Assembly (NCBI RefSeq): GCF_028640845.1
Contig: NC_080546.1
Span: 15,039,520-15,103,519 of the forward strand
Origin: Ahaetulla prasina
Lineage: Eukaryota; Chordata; Lepidosauria; Squamata; Colubridae
Direction of reading: 5' to 3'
DNA: 64,000 nt
The notes beneath the pieces were generated by a model that did not search any database, was not told the DNA's origin, and saw nothing but the letters and a program-made list of their open reading frames with translations. Positions 1 through 12,700 of the stretch are shown here, piece after piece. Both the position numbers and the translations under genes were made by a program. Within the stretch, counting starts at the first letter, position 1, and each line of letters opens with the position of its first letter.

Positions 1-1480
1 GATCCACCAGATTTAGATCTGTAGCTGATGGTACCTGCACCATGCCAACTTCTACAAAATCTAATGGGGTGGGTTGATGTAACCAGGGAGAGACTGTCCC
101 TCAGATAACCAAGGCCCATGCCAAAAAGGCTTTAAAGGCTAAAACTAGCTACTTGATTTGGACTCAAAAGCAAACTGGCAACTAATGCAGCTCAAAGGAC
201 AAAGGTGTAAAATGCGCTGCCCTAGGAGGCAACAGAAGAACTCTCTGCAAAGTCATCTCAGAGCAAGATGGGTGGCAAACAAACTTAATAAATAATAATT
301 CTGATCAGTTGAAACTTCTGGATACTCCTCAGGAGCAGCTCCATGTAGAGTGCACCGCAAATAGTCCAATCAGGATGTGACTAGGGCATGAGTGACTGTA
401 AGCAGAACCTGCCCATCCAGAAACCAGCACAACTGGCACATTAGACAAAGCAGGGCAAAGGCCTTCCTAGCCACAACAATATACAGCCAGATTGTATATT
501 GGGCCTGTCTGGGGTAGTGCAACCTCATCCAGCACCAAAGATGGCATAGATCTTGAATCAATAAGCCCTGAGAACCAAAGCTGCTCAGTTTTGGCAAGGG
601 TATATAGCTGAAAGCTTGCTTCCCATCCAGACCCTCACAGCCTCCAGGCACCAGGATTGCTTAATTGATAATACCTCACTCAGTGGCCTCATTTAGATGT
701 TGAAAAGGAGAGGAGTTAGCATTGGTACTATGACACTCCGTATTGTAAGGGCTGAGGGTGAAAGCTCTCCTCACCAATTCTCACTGACTGAAATCAGTCC
801 TGAAAGGAGGTGAATCCATCCGCACAACCCTGTGCCACCATCTCTAACTTTCTGAGCCAATCCAGATGGATGGTATAGTAATGGTATCAAAAGCCACCAG
901 GAGGTCAAATAGCCCAAGGATGGATGCACTATCCCCATCCTGATCAAGTTAGAGGTCATCCAAAATCATGACTAATGCCATTTCTGTCCCATGTCTGAAT
1001 GTGAATCCTGACTGAAAAGGACCCAGGTAATGCTCTTCCTTTAAGCCTCTCTGTAGCCGTTGTAATCACCTTCGTACTCCTTCCACAAAAAGGGAGATGG
1101 GATAATGCACAAACACTATCCAATATAGTGGAATGGCTTCTCAAGGGGACAAACCATGGCCTCTTTAACAGTTAAAAGGATAACCCTCGCCAGAACCTAC
1201 ATGACCAACCCTCCTGCCCTCCCCCCCCAAGTTGGCAAAAGGGACATGGATCCAAGGAACAGGTGGCTGAGCTTTCAGTCCTAAGGACCCTGTCAACTCC
1301 TTCAAGCCCAACAGGTTCAAACCATTCCCAGATAACTGGGCAAGACTATACCCAGGCATCTTCTCTGGACTTGCGACAAGACTAGCTCCAACTGGGAACA
1401 AATCCCATCAACTTTATCTGACAGATGCTTTGATTCTTCACACCCTTCTGTAAAAGGAATCCCATGTTCCCCATTCCTTA
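1..1480 (-). mobile_element. Degenerate CR1/L2-like LINE, reverse transcriptase remnant
   Basis: Read on the minus strand, broken frames recover reverse-transcriptase blocks in order from high to low coordinate: a FRHGTEMALV-like block near 1000, an LLTVTHALVTS block near 380-420, and an ALYMELLLRSIQKFQLI-like block near 310-360. A YLRDSLSLVTSTHPIRFC block follows near 60-110. Several frameshifts and stops show it is dead. The 3' end lies beyond the left edge. The clade call (CR1/L2 group) is from remembered motif similarity. Confidence 0.7.
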
Positions 1481-2189
1481 TCTAAGAGGGCCCACGTCAT
1501 GAGAAACAGGGCTGTGGAGGGGCAGTCTGTGGATAGGTGAAGTGATGGTGTTTCACCATCCTTGCCACCATGAAGTAGGCCTTAAAAGCGCCCAAGTTTA
1601 GTTCAGCTTGTTCTTTGCTGAGTGCTAGCAATATTCTGGATGTCTCTTCACCCATTTCATGTTCTTAAGAGAGAGGTTGCATGGTCTCCTCTTGATTCCA
1701 AGTGGCAACAAAAGCATCAGATGGACCATTTAGAAGACCAACAGGGACAATCTCCAACTCCTTCTGAAATCAGTCACTGGGGCAGACCAATTTTTTTTTG
1801 GGGGGGGGGGGAAACAGTTAAATTAAAAGTTACAAGTTCCTGAAACTCCCCCTTTTTTTGTTGACAATGTTTGCCCATGGGAATCTGGTTCAGCTGTAAT
1901 TCTCAGTGATCCTGTTGCAAATCCTATCTTCCAGAGATCCAATGAAGTTTTTTTAAAAAACAATCTACTGGTACATATTGCAAATGTGCACCAGTAAAAA
2001 GCTAGATGCAATGGTTTGACAGGGATCATCCCTAGGCAGACCCAAGCAATATTTTAGTATTTCAATAGGAGTTATGAAATCCCTAGCTAGCATTTCCACC
2101 CACACTGACATTCCTCCCATTATAGTTATATATGTTATATTATGGATACATTTCATTTACCAACTTGATTTAAAATGAATGAATAAATA

Positions 2190-3003
2190 TATGCTGTGCA
2201 TATATAATTTGTATTTTTTATATTTATTTATCTATTTATTTATTTGTCACAACAGTATATATAAGCATAAGCATGAAATAACTATAAGATATATAAGCAT
2301 AAGTATGTAATAACTATATGAAATTTGGATACAATCAAAGGGAACAATAGGACAGGAACGGTAGGCACGTTGGTGCTCTCATGCACGCCCCTTATAGACC
2401 TCTTAGGAATGGGGTGAGGTCGATAATAGATAGTTTTTGGTTAAAGCTTTGGCGATTTTGGGAAGAGACCAGAAAGTCTGGTAGTGCATTCCAGGCATTA
2501 ACAACTCTGTTACTTAAGTCATATTTTCTGCAATCAAGATTGGAGCGGTTCACATTAAGCTTAAATCTATTGTGTATTGTTGTGATTGAAGCTGAAGTAG
2601 TCTTCAACAGGAAGGACAGTGTAACAGATGATTCTATGAGTTAGACTCAGGTCATACCGAAGGCGGTGGAGTTCTAAATTTTCTAAACCCAGGATTTCAA
2701 GTCTGGTGGCATAAGGTATTTTGTTGTAATTAGAGGAGTGGAGAACTCTTCTGGTAAAATATTTCTGGACACACTCAATTGTATTAATGTCCGAAATGAG
2801 GTATGGGCTCCAGACAGTCGAGCTGTATTCAAGAATTGATCTAGCAAATGTTTTGTATGCTCTGGTTAGTAGTGTAGTGTTTCTGGAGAAGAAGCTACGC
2901 AAGATTAAGTTTACAACTCTTAAAGCCTTTTTTGCGATATAGTTGCAGTGGGCTTTGGCACTTAGATCATTTGATATGAAAACTCCAAGGTCTTTAACGG
3001 GGT
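2190..3003 (-). mobile_element. 5'-truncated non-LTR retrotransposon, RT C-terminal part
   Basis: The minus strand encodes a nearly continuous RT thumb and C-terminal segment, starting DPHPVKDLGVFIS near 3000. It runs through SILEYSSTVWSPYLISDIN and ends NRQSFNQKLSIIDL near 2400. One frame change falls near 2600. An AT-rich TTTA-type tail at 2215-2250 marks the 3' end. The rest of the element is missing, as is usual for truncated LINE insertions. Confidence 0.75.
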
Positions 3004-3433
3004 GGGGGTCATCTTATTATTGAATCATCTTATTATTGAATTACAAAAACATCTTAAACTACAAAGATAAAGGGATTTTGTTTCTGCTGCCCTTGTGCTA
3101 AACGTATTTATTTAGAAATTAATTAGCTATTTTATTGCAGAAAGAGATAATTTTAAAGTGAAATTAAATGTATGAGTATCTATACTCATGCACCTGTGCA
3201 GAACATCATTTGGGACTAGAGAAAGCTTGGCTTTCTAGACTGATTGGAAATCACTACCCTACTTTACACCAAGGAATAACTTCTATTACTAGCACCACTA
3301 CCCATAATAATCAATCAGCTGTCATTTGGGGTAAAGAGCCCAGAGGGTGGCATTAAAAGATTTGCACTCAATACAAGAAGATAATAAATAGTATCAAATA
3401 TTTTACAAATACCCCTATGTGAATTGAATCCTA

Positions 3434-3708
3434 ATGCCGTGGTGGCTCAGGCTGTAAGATAGCCTGTTATTAAAACACAGCTGCCTGCAATTACTGCAGG
3501 CTCGAATCCCACCAGGCCCAAGATTGACTCAGCCTTCCATCCTTTATAAGGTAGGTAAAATGAGGACCCAGATTGTTGGGGGGGCAATAAGTTGACTTTG
3601 TATATAATATACAAATGGATGAAGACTATTGCTTAACACAATGGAAGCCGCCCTGAGTCTTCGGAGAAGGGCGGGATATAAATGTAAATAAAATAAAATA
3701 AAAAAAAT
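3434..3708 (+). mobile_element. tRNA-derived SINE with LINE-type tail
   Basis: The 5' head has an A-box-like GTGGCTCAGG and a B-box-like GGCTCGAATCC about 55 bp downstream, as in tRNA-derived SINEs. A conserved body includes CCTTCCATCCTT and GAGGACCCAGATTG. It ends in the hairpin tail CCGCCCTGAGTCTTCGGAG followed by AAGGGCGG, then an AAAT-rich run. The same tail occurs on the LINE copies at 24300-24760 and 50348-50877. Confidence 0.8.
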
Positions 3709-3831
3709 CCTATATTTATTTCAAGTGGGATGTCCTGAATTAAAAAAGGTTGGGGAATCTCCGCTGTATCTTTAGTCCGCAAAGCAGAATTTGGATGAAA
3801 TCCCACATCACATTCTAACCTGCTAGCTTTA

Positions 3832-4399
3832 CAGGTAGTCCTTGACTTACGACCACAATTGAGCCCAGAATTTATGTTGCTAATTGATACATTTTTAAGT
3901 GAGTTTTGTCCCATTTTATGACTTTTCTTGCCATATTTGTTAAGTGAATCACAAGAGTTATTAAATTAGTAGCAATAGCACTTAGTCTTATATACTGCTT
4001 CAGTGTTTTATAGCCTTCTCTAAGCAGTTTGCAATGTCAGCATATTGCCCCCAACAATCTGGGTCCTCATTTTACTAACCTAGGAAGGATGGAAGCCTGA
4101 GTCAACCTTGAGCCGGTTAGGATCGAACTCCTGGCAGTCAACAGTGAATTAGCCTACAATACTGAGTGAATCTGGCTTCCACATTGACTTTGCTTGCCAG
4201 AAGGTTACAAAAGATGATTGATTCCCTGATTGGGAATCTGCAACCATCATAAATACAAACCAGCCGTCAGGCATCTGAATGTAAATCACATGACGATAGG
4301 GACACTGCAACCGTCGTAAGTGTGAAAAATCACCAGAAGTCACTTTTTTCAGTGCTGTTGTAAGTCGCTATAGGAACCGTTGTAAGTTGAGGATACCTG
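3832..4399 (+). mobile_element. TA-flanked MITE (CAGGTAGTCC family), copy 1, interrupted
   Basis: It starts TA|CAGGTAGTCCTTGACTTACG and ends with the inverted terminus GTAAGTTGAGGATACCTG. The interior carries the family landmarks CACAATTGAGCCCA and TTTTTTCAGTGC. A minus-strand SINE sits inside it. TA flanks and matching termini point to a non-autonomous Tc1/mariner/pogo-type element. Confidence 0.75.
3971..4163 (-). mobile_element. SINE fragment nested in MITE
   Basis: Minus-strand copy of the family seen at 26402-26650: AGCAATAGCACTTAG at the tail side, AACAATCTGGGTCCTCATTT and AAGGATGGAAGCCTGAGTC in the body, and GGATCGAACTCCTGGCAG at the tRNA-head side. It interrupts the MITE at 3832-4399, so it is the younger of the two. 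Confidence 0.7.
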
Positions 4400-4683
4400 C
4401 ACTCTTGTTGAATTGGCCCCTTCACTTTTACCTGCCTTTAGCTGCTACCTCCTCTGTGGCTTCTCACACTTACCTTTTTCACTTTCACTGTTAGTCACAC
4501 CTGCCTGCTTCTGTTTGCTCATCTACCTGCCTTTTACAGAGTCTTGAAGTTTACTTTTTTACAACTTTAATAAGATACAGTGGCTTTACTTTGGAAGGTA
4601 TCCTATCAAAACCCAAAGTGAAATTCCTCCTCCTGTTTCTCCTCCTGCTCATTCTTCATCTTTCATCATTCTTCTTCTTCATG

Positions 4684-5095
4684 TAGGTTTGTCCTCGATT
4701 TACAACCATTTAGTGACGTTCAAAGTTACAGCAGCACTGAAAAAAGTAACCTCCATGACCGTTTTGTCAGTTACCTTTGCAGCATCCCTATAATCATGTG
4801 ATCAAAATTCAGCCGCTTAGCAATTGCTTCATACTTACGACCAAGATCGTAAATGATCCCCGAGATCACGTGATCCCCTTTTGCAACCTTTTGACGAGCA
4901 AAGCCAATGGGAGGGGGGGGAAGCCCGATTCACTGAAGCACCGGGTTTCTAACTTGTCAACGGCAATTATTCACTTAACGACGGCGTCCAGAAAGGTTGT
5001 AAATCGGCGCAAAGCGTCGCTGAACAAACGCCTCACTTCCCGAACAGTGTAATGTTGGGTTTTTAATTTCTGGTCGTTAAGCCGAGGACTACCTG
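4684..5095 (-). mobile_element. TA-flanked MITE (CAGGTAGTCC family), copy 2
   Basis: Opposite orientation to copy 1. The left end reads TAGGTTTGTCCTCGATTTAC followed by TTTAGTGACGTTCAAAGTTAC. The right end reads CGTTAAGCCGAGGACTACCTG. It lies directly upstream of the CDS1 CpG island. Confidence 0.7.
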
Positions 5096-5169
5096 TCTGT
5101 CTGTCGTGAGCCTCGGTGCATACTTGTGCAAGGCCCGGAAACATTCCAGGGTGTCTTTATTTACACTTT

Positions 5170-5720
5170 TTACCTCAGTCACGTAACCGCCCTTCCCGCC
5201 TCCGAGGTTCCGAGGCGAAAAAAAGAGAGAGAGAGAAAACGAGAGAGAAAGGGGCGGGGCTAGCGCCTCATACGAGGGGGCGTGGCCTGGCTGCCGCGCG
5301 ACGGGCCGAACGGCCGAACGCCAGAAGCGGGAGGTTGCTTAGCAGAGGCAGGCAGGCACGCGCGCGTGTATGTGTGTTTGTGCGCGCGCAGGCAACCGTC
5401 TCTTCGCGCTCGCGCTCGCTCCGGCTTTTTTTTCCCCCCCCCTTTCTTTTCTCCCCCGCTCCCCCCGCAGGGGACGGAGGGAGGCGGGAAAGGTCTCACC
5501 GGGGAAGGCTCGTCGCTGGAGGGCCTCCCCCCTCGCCAAACCTCCAAATCTGGGGGCCGCAGGCGGAGGGAAGAAAGCCGAGGGGCTTCGGCTGTCCCGC
5601 CTTCCGAGAGGCCTTTTTTGAGGGGCGCTTCTTGTGGAAAAGAGAGCATGGGGAGGAGGTGCTGGGGACGACGACGGGGGGACGACGGCAGGCTCGCGTT
5701 TCGTATCTGTGGGGTTTTAT
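5170..5720 (+). promoter_or_regulatory. CDS1: CpG-rich promoter region of CDS1
   Basis: The only strongly CpG-rich stretch of the window, with repeated CGCG, GCGCGC, GGGGCGGGGC and GGGGGCGTGGCC (GC-box-like), in an otherwise AT-rich landscape. It lies about 1 kb upstream of the CDS1 start codon, which fits a CpG-island promoter. No clear TATA box is visible. The transcription start cannot be placed from sequence alone. Long open frames here (for example 5116-5805) come from base composition. Confidence 0.65.
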
Positions 5721-6633
5721 GAGGAGTAGGGTGTGTGTCTGTGGGGAGAAGAAGGTAGATGAACTTTACCTAGAGGGTGTGGGAGTGAGGTGTGTGTTTG
5801 TGTGAGGAAGGAGTCCTGCCGCCTGCCCGGAAAAGCAGCTCAGAGGGTCAGTTTTCTCGGAGACAGCCACCCCCCCCCATTTCTTCCGAAGTAAAAAAAA
5901 AAAAAAGGCCACCTCTTGGTTTTCCCATCCTAATTTTCGGGGAGAAAAAAAAAAGATTGGAAGATTGGATTGGTTTCGATATTCTGGACTGGAGTGGCTC
6001 CCCCGTAAGTTCCTGCAATTAAAAAGAACTCTGTGGAAGAAAGGCTTTTTTTTTTTTTTTGAATGGGCAAGGAAGGTGACATGGATTCATTTAAAAAGAA
6101 ATAATCTTTTTTTCCTGAGCCTTCCCTGTGGGAAAAAGCAGTCAGCCTTCCTCTTTTCCCGTGAAGGGATTAGGCAAAAAAAAACATCAAAAAAACAAAC
6201 AAACCAAAACCTCGGGATGGGGAATTGAATGAAGGAGGATTTTTTTTCTCTCCTCCGATTTGAGGGACCCACCCCCTCCTACTTGGACGTGGAAAACGGG
6301 AAAGGAGACAGACCTTCAGGACACCTTCCAAAATGCTGCCTCTTAAGGCTTAGTCTGCAAAAAAAAAAAGAGAGAGAGAGAGAGACTGACTCCCAACTCC
6401 TGTTCTTTTGCAGCAGAGAAGTGATTTCAGGTGCTCTGTTCCATAGGGAGGAAATAGGATTTTTTTCTTCGTCTTCTTCATTGCCGACAGGTTCTTTCCT
6501 AGGTGGCATCCGGGATATAAAAAATGTACTAGAGGCCTAACCTTTGGAATAAAATCTGACATAGCGCTTCAGAAGGGGTTGACACCCTTGCACATCTTCT
6601 GATTGCTTCCTTGTGTCCTGGCTGCTGCTTTTC
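5721..6633 (+). other. CDS1: Probable 5' UTR/leader of CDS1
   Basis: Lies between the CpG island and the CDS1 ATG with no recognisable gene. It has homopolymer runs (A near 5893 and 6360, T near 6047) and a GA repeat near 6369-6384. Several upstream ATGs have short frames. How much is transcribed, and whether a leader intron exists, is unresolved. Confidence 0.4.
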
Positions 6634-6708
6634 ATGTCTTCCGAGATGTCAGAGCTCAGGAGGCGAGGAGCTGCTGGAGATCATGAAAGAGAAAGTGCGG
6701 GTGACAAG
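6634..6708 (+). CDS. CDS1: CDS1 coding exon 1
   Basis: Residues 1-25, starting [12 protein letters not shown] and ending AGDK, phase 0, donor AAG|GTAAGT. A second in-frame ATG at 6646 (MSELRRRG) is an equally plausible start and is nearer the mammalian N terminus. I kept the upstream ATG because it is in frame and closer to the 5' end. Confidence 0.85.
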
Positions 6709-9700
6709 GTAAGTCTGACGTGAGCCTCTTCGACCTGTCTCCAGGTATGCAGCCGGAGAGAAAGGTGGGAGTTCTGGGAGATACCTCATCCGGCTTCAAA
6801 GCTTTTCTTCCTTGACATGTAATGTGGCTTCCCTTCATTTTTGGAAGAGGAGGGACTGAAAGGTATTTCTTCACCATCTCCTCTTTCTGTAGCATCACTT
6901 TTCAAGATAATGCTTGAGTAATGTATTTCGGGGTGGTGTTTGTTTCCATGTCTTCCCTCTTAGGAAGTCGCCCCCCCCCGACCTTCTGCATGTGACGAAT
7001 TTTACGGAAGTGCATGTAGGCTTGTATTGGAGTCGTTATTTTTCATTTCCTTTGTTATCACTCTACTATAAAATGGGAACTAGGTAAGCTTAAAAATGTG
7101 GCTGTTCTGCTTTTCCCACTTCTGCGGTAAGAAGCCATTTCCTCTCTACCTGCAGTCTATGCTCTATGTAGGAGGCTGCTTGTATATTACTCCTCCCCCA
7201 TATTCAAGGTATTTGCTGACTTATAGGATGTAAACAGCATATTAATTTATGGACTTTGTATTGCTGAAAGAAGTAAAACATAAGATACTGCATATTCTGC
7301 CCTTTATAAGTATGCTTATATTCAGCACTCAGTTCAAAGTCTAACATGACTGGAAACTAGCATTTTAAGAGCCTTAAAGTGATTTTCAAACACCTGAGAA
7401 CATTTTGCATTGAATTTTGTGACTATTGGAGAGGATGGATTGTAATCACTATGTAACACAATTTTTGTTCCTGGCTTCTAAGTGTTGTATTTAAACAGCT
7501 TATGTCTAAAGCCTATGCAAAAACGGCTATATTCATCACAAACTTTGATTTGCGATCACAGCCCACAAAAGTTTTATATTTACAAAACAGGCAAATTTTT
7601 ATGTTTTTAAGCAGTTAGAGAAGAATGATACATACTTGGATGGCAAATACACAAAGACAATCAAAACCACTTACAAGGGTTCAGAAATGAATAGATTTTC
7701 TAGATTTGCGGCTATATTGCAAATGGCTTTCTCAAAGAGGCCTCCAAGCATAGTCCTTCCATCATGCTTTCATTATACTGTCCTTGGTAATGAGGAATCA
7801 AAATCCAGTATATCTTGATGAAAGCATTCACCTTACTCCTTTGAGTAAGCACCCATGTTCTCCTTGAATTTGTCAAGACAAGCATCAAGGATAGGAATCT
7901 TGACATTCTGTATCCCATTTTGGCACAATTCTTTATGAGAGTCTGAACCACCTGCTGATAGTTTCAGCCTTGATTACCCAGAAAGCCATGAACCACTACA
8001 ACAAAATATTTCCAAGCCACTTTCTGTTCAGCTTCTTGGCGAATTTGTCACACTCTATGATCTTCTTTATCTGTGGTCCAACAAAGATACTTTGCCTCTG
8101 ACAGCTGTGGAAAGAGATCTTGGATGTACTTGAAAGCTGCCGACTCCTTGTCTAGAGCTGTGACAAATTGTTTGATGAGGTCTAACTTGATGTGCAGTGG
8201 TGGCATCAGCATCTTCCAAGGTTCTACCAGCGGCTCCCACGTTACGTTGTTTTTCTACGGAGAACTTGGTCTGCTGTGGCCAGTCCCTTCTGTGATAGTG
8301 CACCTTAGTGTTCCTGCTGTCCAAGAAGCAAACAAAATAAGAAAACTTTGTGAAACTGCCTTGGAGGCCTATCAGGAATGACACTATTTTGAAGTCTCCA
8401 ATGATCTCCCAGCCATAATTGTCGTACTTCAAGGGACTCAGCAACATCTTGACACTGGTGTAGTCCTCCTTGAGATGCACAGAGTGAGCCATTAGGGAGA
8501 GATGGGTACTTTTTCCCCATTATGAAGCAACAAGGCTTTGAGGCGCCTGGATGAATATGGCTGCATCTGAAATTGTAATCTGTACCTGCAATATCTTCCT
8601 TGCAGTCTGACTTATTTCTCACTTCTGAAGATAGCTGATCCCTCTTCGGAGGGTTGGGAATGGGGAGCTCAGGGCAGTACGGTACTGGGGTGATGGATGG
8701 AGGAATATCTGCATACATGATAGGAGGCGTGCTCTTGCCAGTTTGATATTTGGAAGGATCACTATGCAGAAGTAACAGTTACTTGAATGGTCAGTTGGTT
8801 TCCACCAAATTCTTGGAATAGCAAACTTCACAGCTTTCTTTTCTCCCCTGTATCAGCCTGTAGATATAGCAGTATAAAAAATTTTTAAAAAAATATTTCA
8901 CACATTACCTAATTTTGTGCAAAATATAAGTTATAGGGCATAAAATATATATTGTAGTCTGTATTTTCCTAAAACATTGAAAATAGTGCAAATTTTCTTA
9001 ATTACAACTCTTTTAAACTAATAATTCACTGAAATTCCATTAGTGAGTAGCAATTGTTCACCTTACCTTCAAGAGTTTAGTTGCAGTGTTCACATGTGAA
9101 ATGAGGTGCCCAGGGCTTGTCTTGATCCCAACAAGCATTCCAAAGTATGATTTGTAAGTCTCGCACATCTTAACAGACACTTTTAAAGAGTACTTTATCA
9201 CTCTTGTCTTGATAAATTGTCCACACACGTAGTAAATTGCATCTGCTGGATGCGAACAACCTCTTGATTTCATCTAAATCAAATATTGCTATTTACTGTT
9301 CTCTCAGCAATTAGAAAAAACTAAAATGTTGGTTTAAGATACCTTTGCTTTTATACTTCTATGAATACTACTGGATAGTTCCAGAAAGTGCTTGAAAATT
9401 CTAAAAGATTCCAGAAAGTTCTAGAAAATTCTGGCCACTTCTAGAAACTTTTTGACAGTTCCCAGAATTCCAGAATATTCTGGAAGTTTACTCAGCATTG
9501 AATGTGAATTGAGAATGTTCACAAAAACAGATAAATTTCAAAATATTGTTCTGACCATAGAAGCAAAGTTGCTGTGGAACAGAAGTTATTTTCTATTTAT
9601 TTTAGGCATAAGGAATTAGGAAAAAAAACTAAATTGAAATTTGTTGTATAGTGATATTTGAATAGACATGTTTTTAAAAAAGAGCATCATACACTTTCAC

Positions 9701-12700
9701 AATTATGTATAATTCTATTGCCTAAAAATTAAACAAAACTAGCATTGTATAAAATAAAGTAAGCTGCATCATTTAATTATTACAGTAAGTTTTAAATGTT
9801 TAAGTAATATCATAAGTGTATAATTGGGATTAGACATGAATATAGATGAATCATTCTTTGGCAATTTTATTACTACAAGGTATAAAAGTAATGGAGGATG
9901 GAGAGCTTCTATGCTACTTTTTAATATGAACTAGAATCTATAAATATATTATTTTGAGGTAAGATGTGGACTCCATATGCAATATTGTTTATCAACTAAC
10001 TTAACTAAGCAGCTGAGCATAGTTAAGCCTTTGAATTGTTTCACCTTTGGTTGCAAGTAAAATGCAAACAGTTTGGATTCATAAGCACTATGTACCTCTA
10101 TAGCCATTGAAATGACACTAGTATTGTACATTGGCTTTGTTGCCATGCTGCCCTTACAGAATTGTAACTGTGAAGTGCTAGTCTACTATTCTTCCTGATG
10201 TGTTAAGTTTTATTGTATAGACTTATTTTTTAAATGGATGAGAAATCAGATCGCCCATAGTTCAACTATTCTTCAGATATTGCTGCTAAGTCTCTTGAAC
10301 CATGACATTGGTTGACACTGAAAATGTAATCTTGTATATATCACAAGTATATCTTTAGTCAAGTTGTCAGATCAGAGCAGTTCATGGTGAAATTCTGATA
10401 ACAAGCTTCCAAAGTGTCATTGAGTTTCTGAAATAGACCTGTGGGTGTAAATGATAATGGTTGCATGATCATTACCATCATCTTAGCCATTGTCTATCCA
10501 CTGTAGGAAGAATGCCTCTTCCACATGTTTCCAACCAATATGGTCCTGAGCTTTCTTTTGCCAATTGGGCTGGCAATACTTGCTGATGCCATCAATCCAT
10601 TTTGTTTTAGGTCTCTTTCGTGGACACTTGTGGGATCCATTCTATGACTGCTTTAGTCCACTTGCCATCGGTTCTTCTTGCTATGTGACCAGCCCATTTC
10701 TATTTCAATTCTTTTACTCTCTTGATGATATCATATACTTTTGTTCATTTTCTAATCTATGTGCAGGTCTTTCTATCTTGTCTTGTAATGCCGAGCATGT
10801 ATCTTTCCATGGCTCTTTGCACCACCCTTAGCTTTTGTATTGATTGTGAGTGTCCATGTTTCACCGTCATATGTTAGAGCAGGGATCCCCTACTGATTGA
10901 AAACTTTCTGAATGCATGATCATTACAATTGCATTATATTACAAAGCATGTAAAACTATAGAAAGGATTATATTGATGAATCCAGAGTTTTGCTATGTTT
11001 ATTTTAAAATCAGTTCCATCAATGAACTTTCATAAAACAGCTTGGTTTAGATAAATAAGCTATGTTTTATTTAATTTTTCCATCTACTGTGAATTAGGTA
11101 AGACCTATAGAACCCTTTACATTTCTCCTTCCTGTTACGTCACCTCTTAAAGGTTGCCCTTTATATTCCTTTATTCCTTTATGAATACCCGACCTTTATA
11201 AATGACCTTTTAGTTTGAATTGTGGTGCTGATTTGCAGAGTGAAGATATTTGAGATGTTAGGATACTTTTGTTTGAGATAACATACCATGTTTTCCCGAA
11301 AATAAGACCTTGTCTTATATTTTTTTGAACCCTGAAATAAGCACTTGGCCTTTTTTGGGGGGCTTATTATCAGGGGATTGGGCTTATTATCAGGGGATGT
11401 CTTATTTTGGGGGAAGCAGGGTATATACAAGGAATTTCCATACTTGCATCTAACTGGTACCTTGGCAATGTCTTTTTTGTAATTTTCTTTTATCTCTTCC
11501 TCAACCCAAGAGTCAGACAGGCTTAAATTGTCTTAATTTTTGTAAAATAATGTTTTCCCCCTTAAAGTGACAGTGACCAGTGACATTTCAAATTGTATAC
11601 ATCTGATGCACTTTTCAATCCATTTAGTTGGTGACAAATTCAAGTGCCTCTCACAGCTGAGATCTGTTAGATAAATCTTGCTAGTTTGAGACTGATCTGG
11701 TTATGTTCTCATTTCTTTTTTTCCTCTGTTAACTACTTACGTGCCATTCTTTGTATTTTCAGTATAGAGGAGATAGAAAAAAGCAGATGTGAAAGTTTTT
11801 TTACTTCTGTAAAACCCCTTTTGTTTAGTCAGGCCATTGGTCTATAACACAAATGTATGCATCAGTATATAACCATCCTCTTCTGCCTTGTTTTGCACTC
11901 AGGCATGGTTCCAGAGGCTTTGGATAATGTTAAAATTGTACTACATTGTAATGATAATAAAATAGTCCTGCTTGATCCTGGAACTAGAAGATTTTTGTGC
12001 CTTGCATATTCATAGGATTATGCATGTGCTTATGTGATTCAGTTTGATAATCCCAGCCACCTTCTCAGTGCTTAACTTTTATTAGTCGAGAGAAAGGATT
12101 CAGGCTTAGAGATATCAAACTTCAGATGCCAATCCCACCTCACTCCATTGATGTCGTAATTGGTAGATATTTTCCTCTGTCTGGGAATGCTCAAAAGAAG
12201 GAAGGACAGCAAAGTCAGAAAGGTAAATTAATAGCTTTGTTAATGCTGCAGATGCATAATCACAGGACAGTACTATTCAGCTGCAAGGAAGCAGAGAGAA
12301 TTGGGAGAGATTAGGGATTGACAATAGAGAAAGCATATAGGCATAGTTCATTGCCATCTGAAGGGCAAGGGGATGATACTGATTCAGCATAGGTAGTTCT
12401 CGACTTATTGAGGCACAATTGAGCCCAAAAATTCTTTTGCTAAATGAGACATTAGTTTAGTGAGTTTTGCCTCATTTTATGACCTGTCTTGCCACAAGTG
12501 AATCACTACAGTTGTTAAGATAGTGATATGATTGTTAAGTGAATCTGACTTCCCAATTGACTTTGCTTGTTAGAAGGTTGCAAAAGGTGATCACATGACC
12601 ATGGGACCCTGCAGCGGTCATGAATGTGAATCAGTTGCCAGGTGTCTGAATTTTGAACCCATGACTATGGGGATGCTATAATAGTTGTAAATATGAAAAA

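Noticed and set aside
3434..3520. Possible tRNA gene (A and B boxes)
   Set aside because: No cloverleaf can be drawn, and the boxes belong to a SINE that continues into a body and LINE-type tail. The same applies to the other SINE heads.
5116..5805. 229-residue open frame and overlapping frames on both strands
   Set aside because: Lies in the CpG-rich promoter. Arg/Pro/Ser-rich composition on every frame, no domain, no splice logic; a product of GC content.
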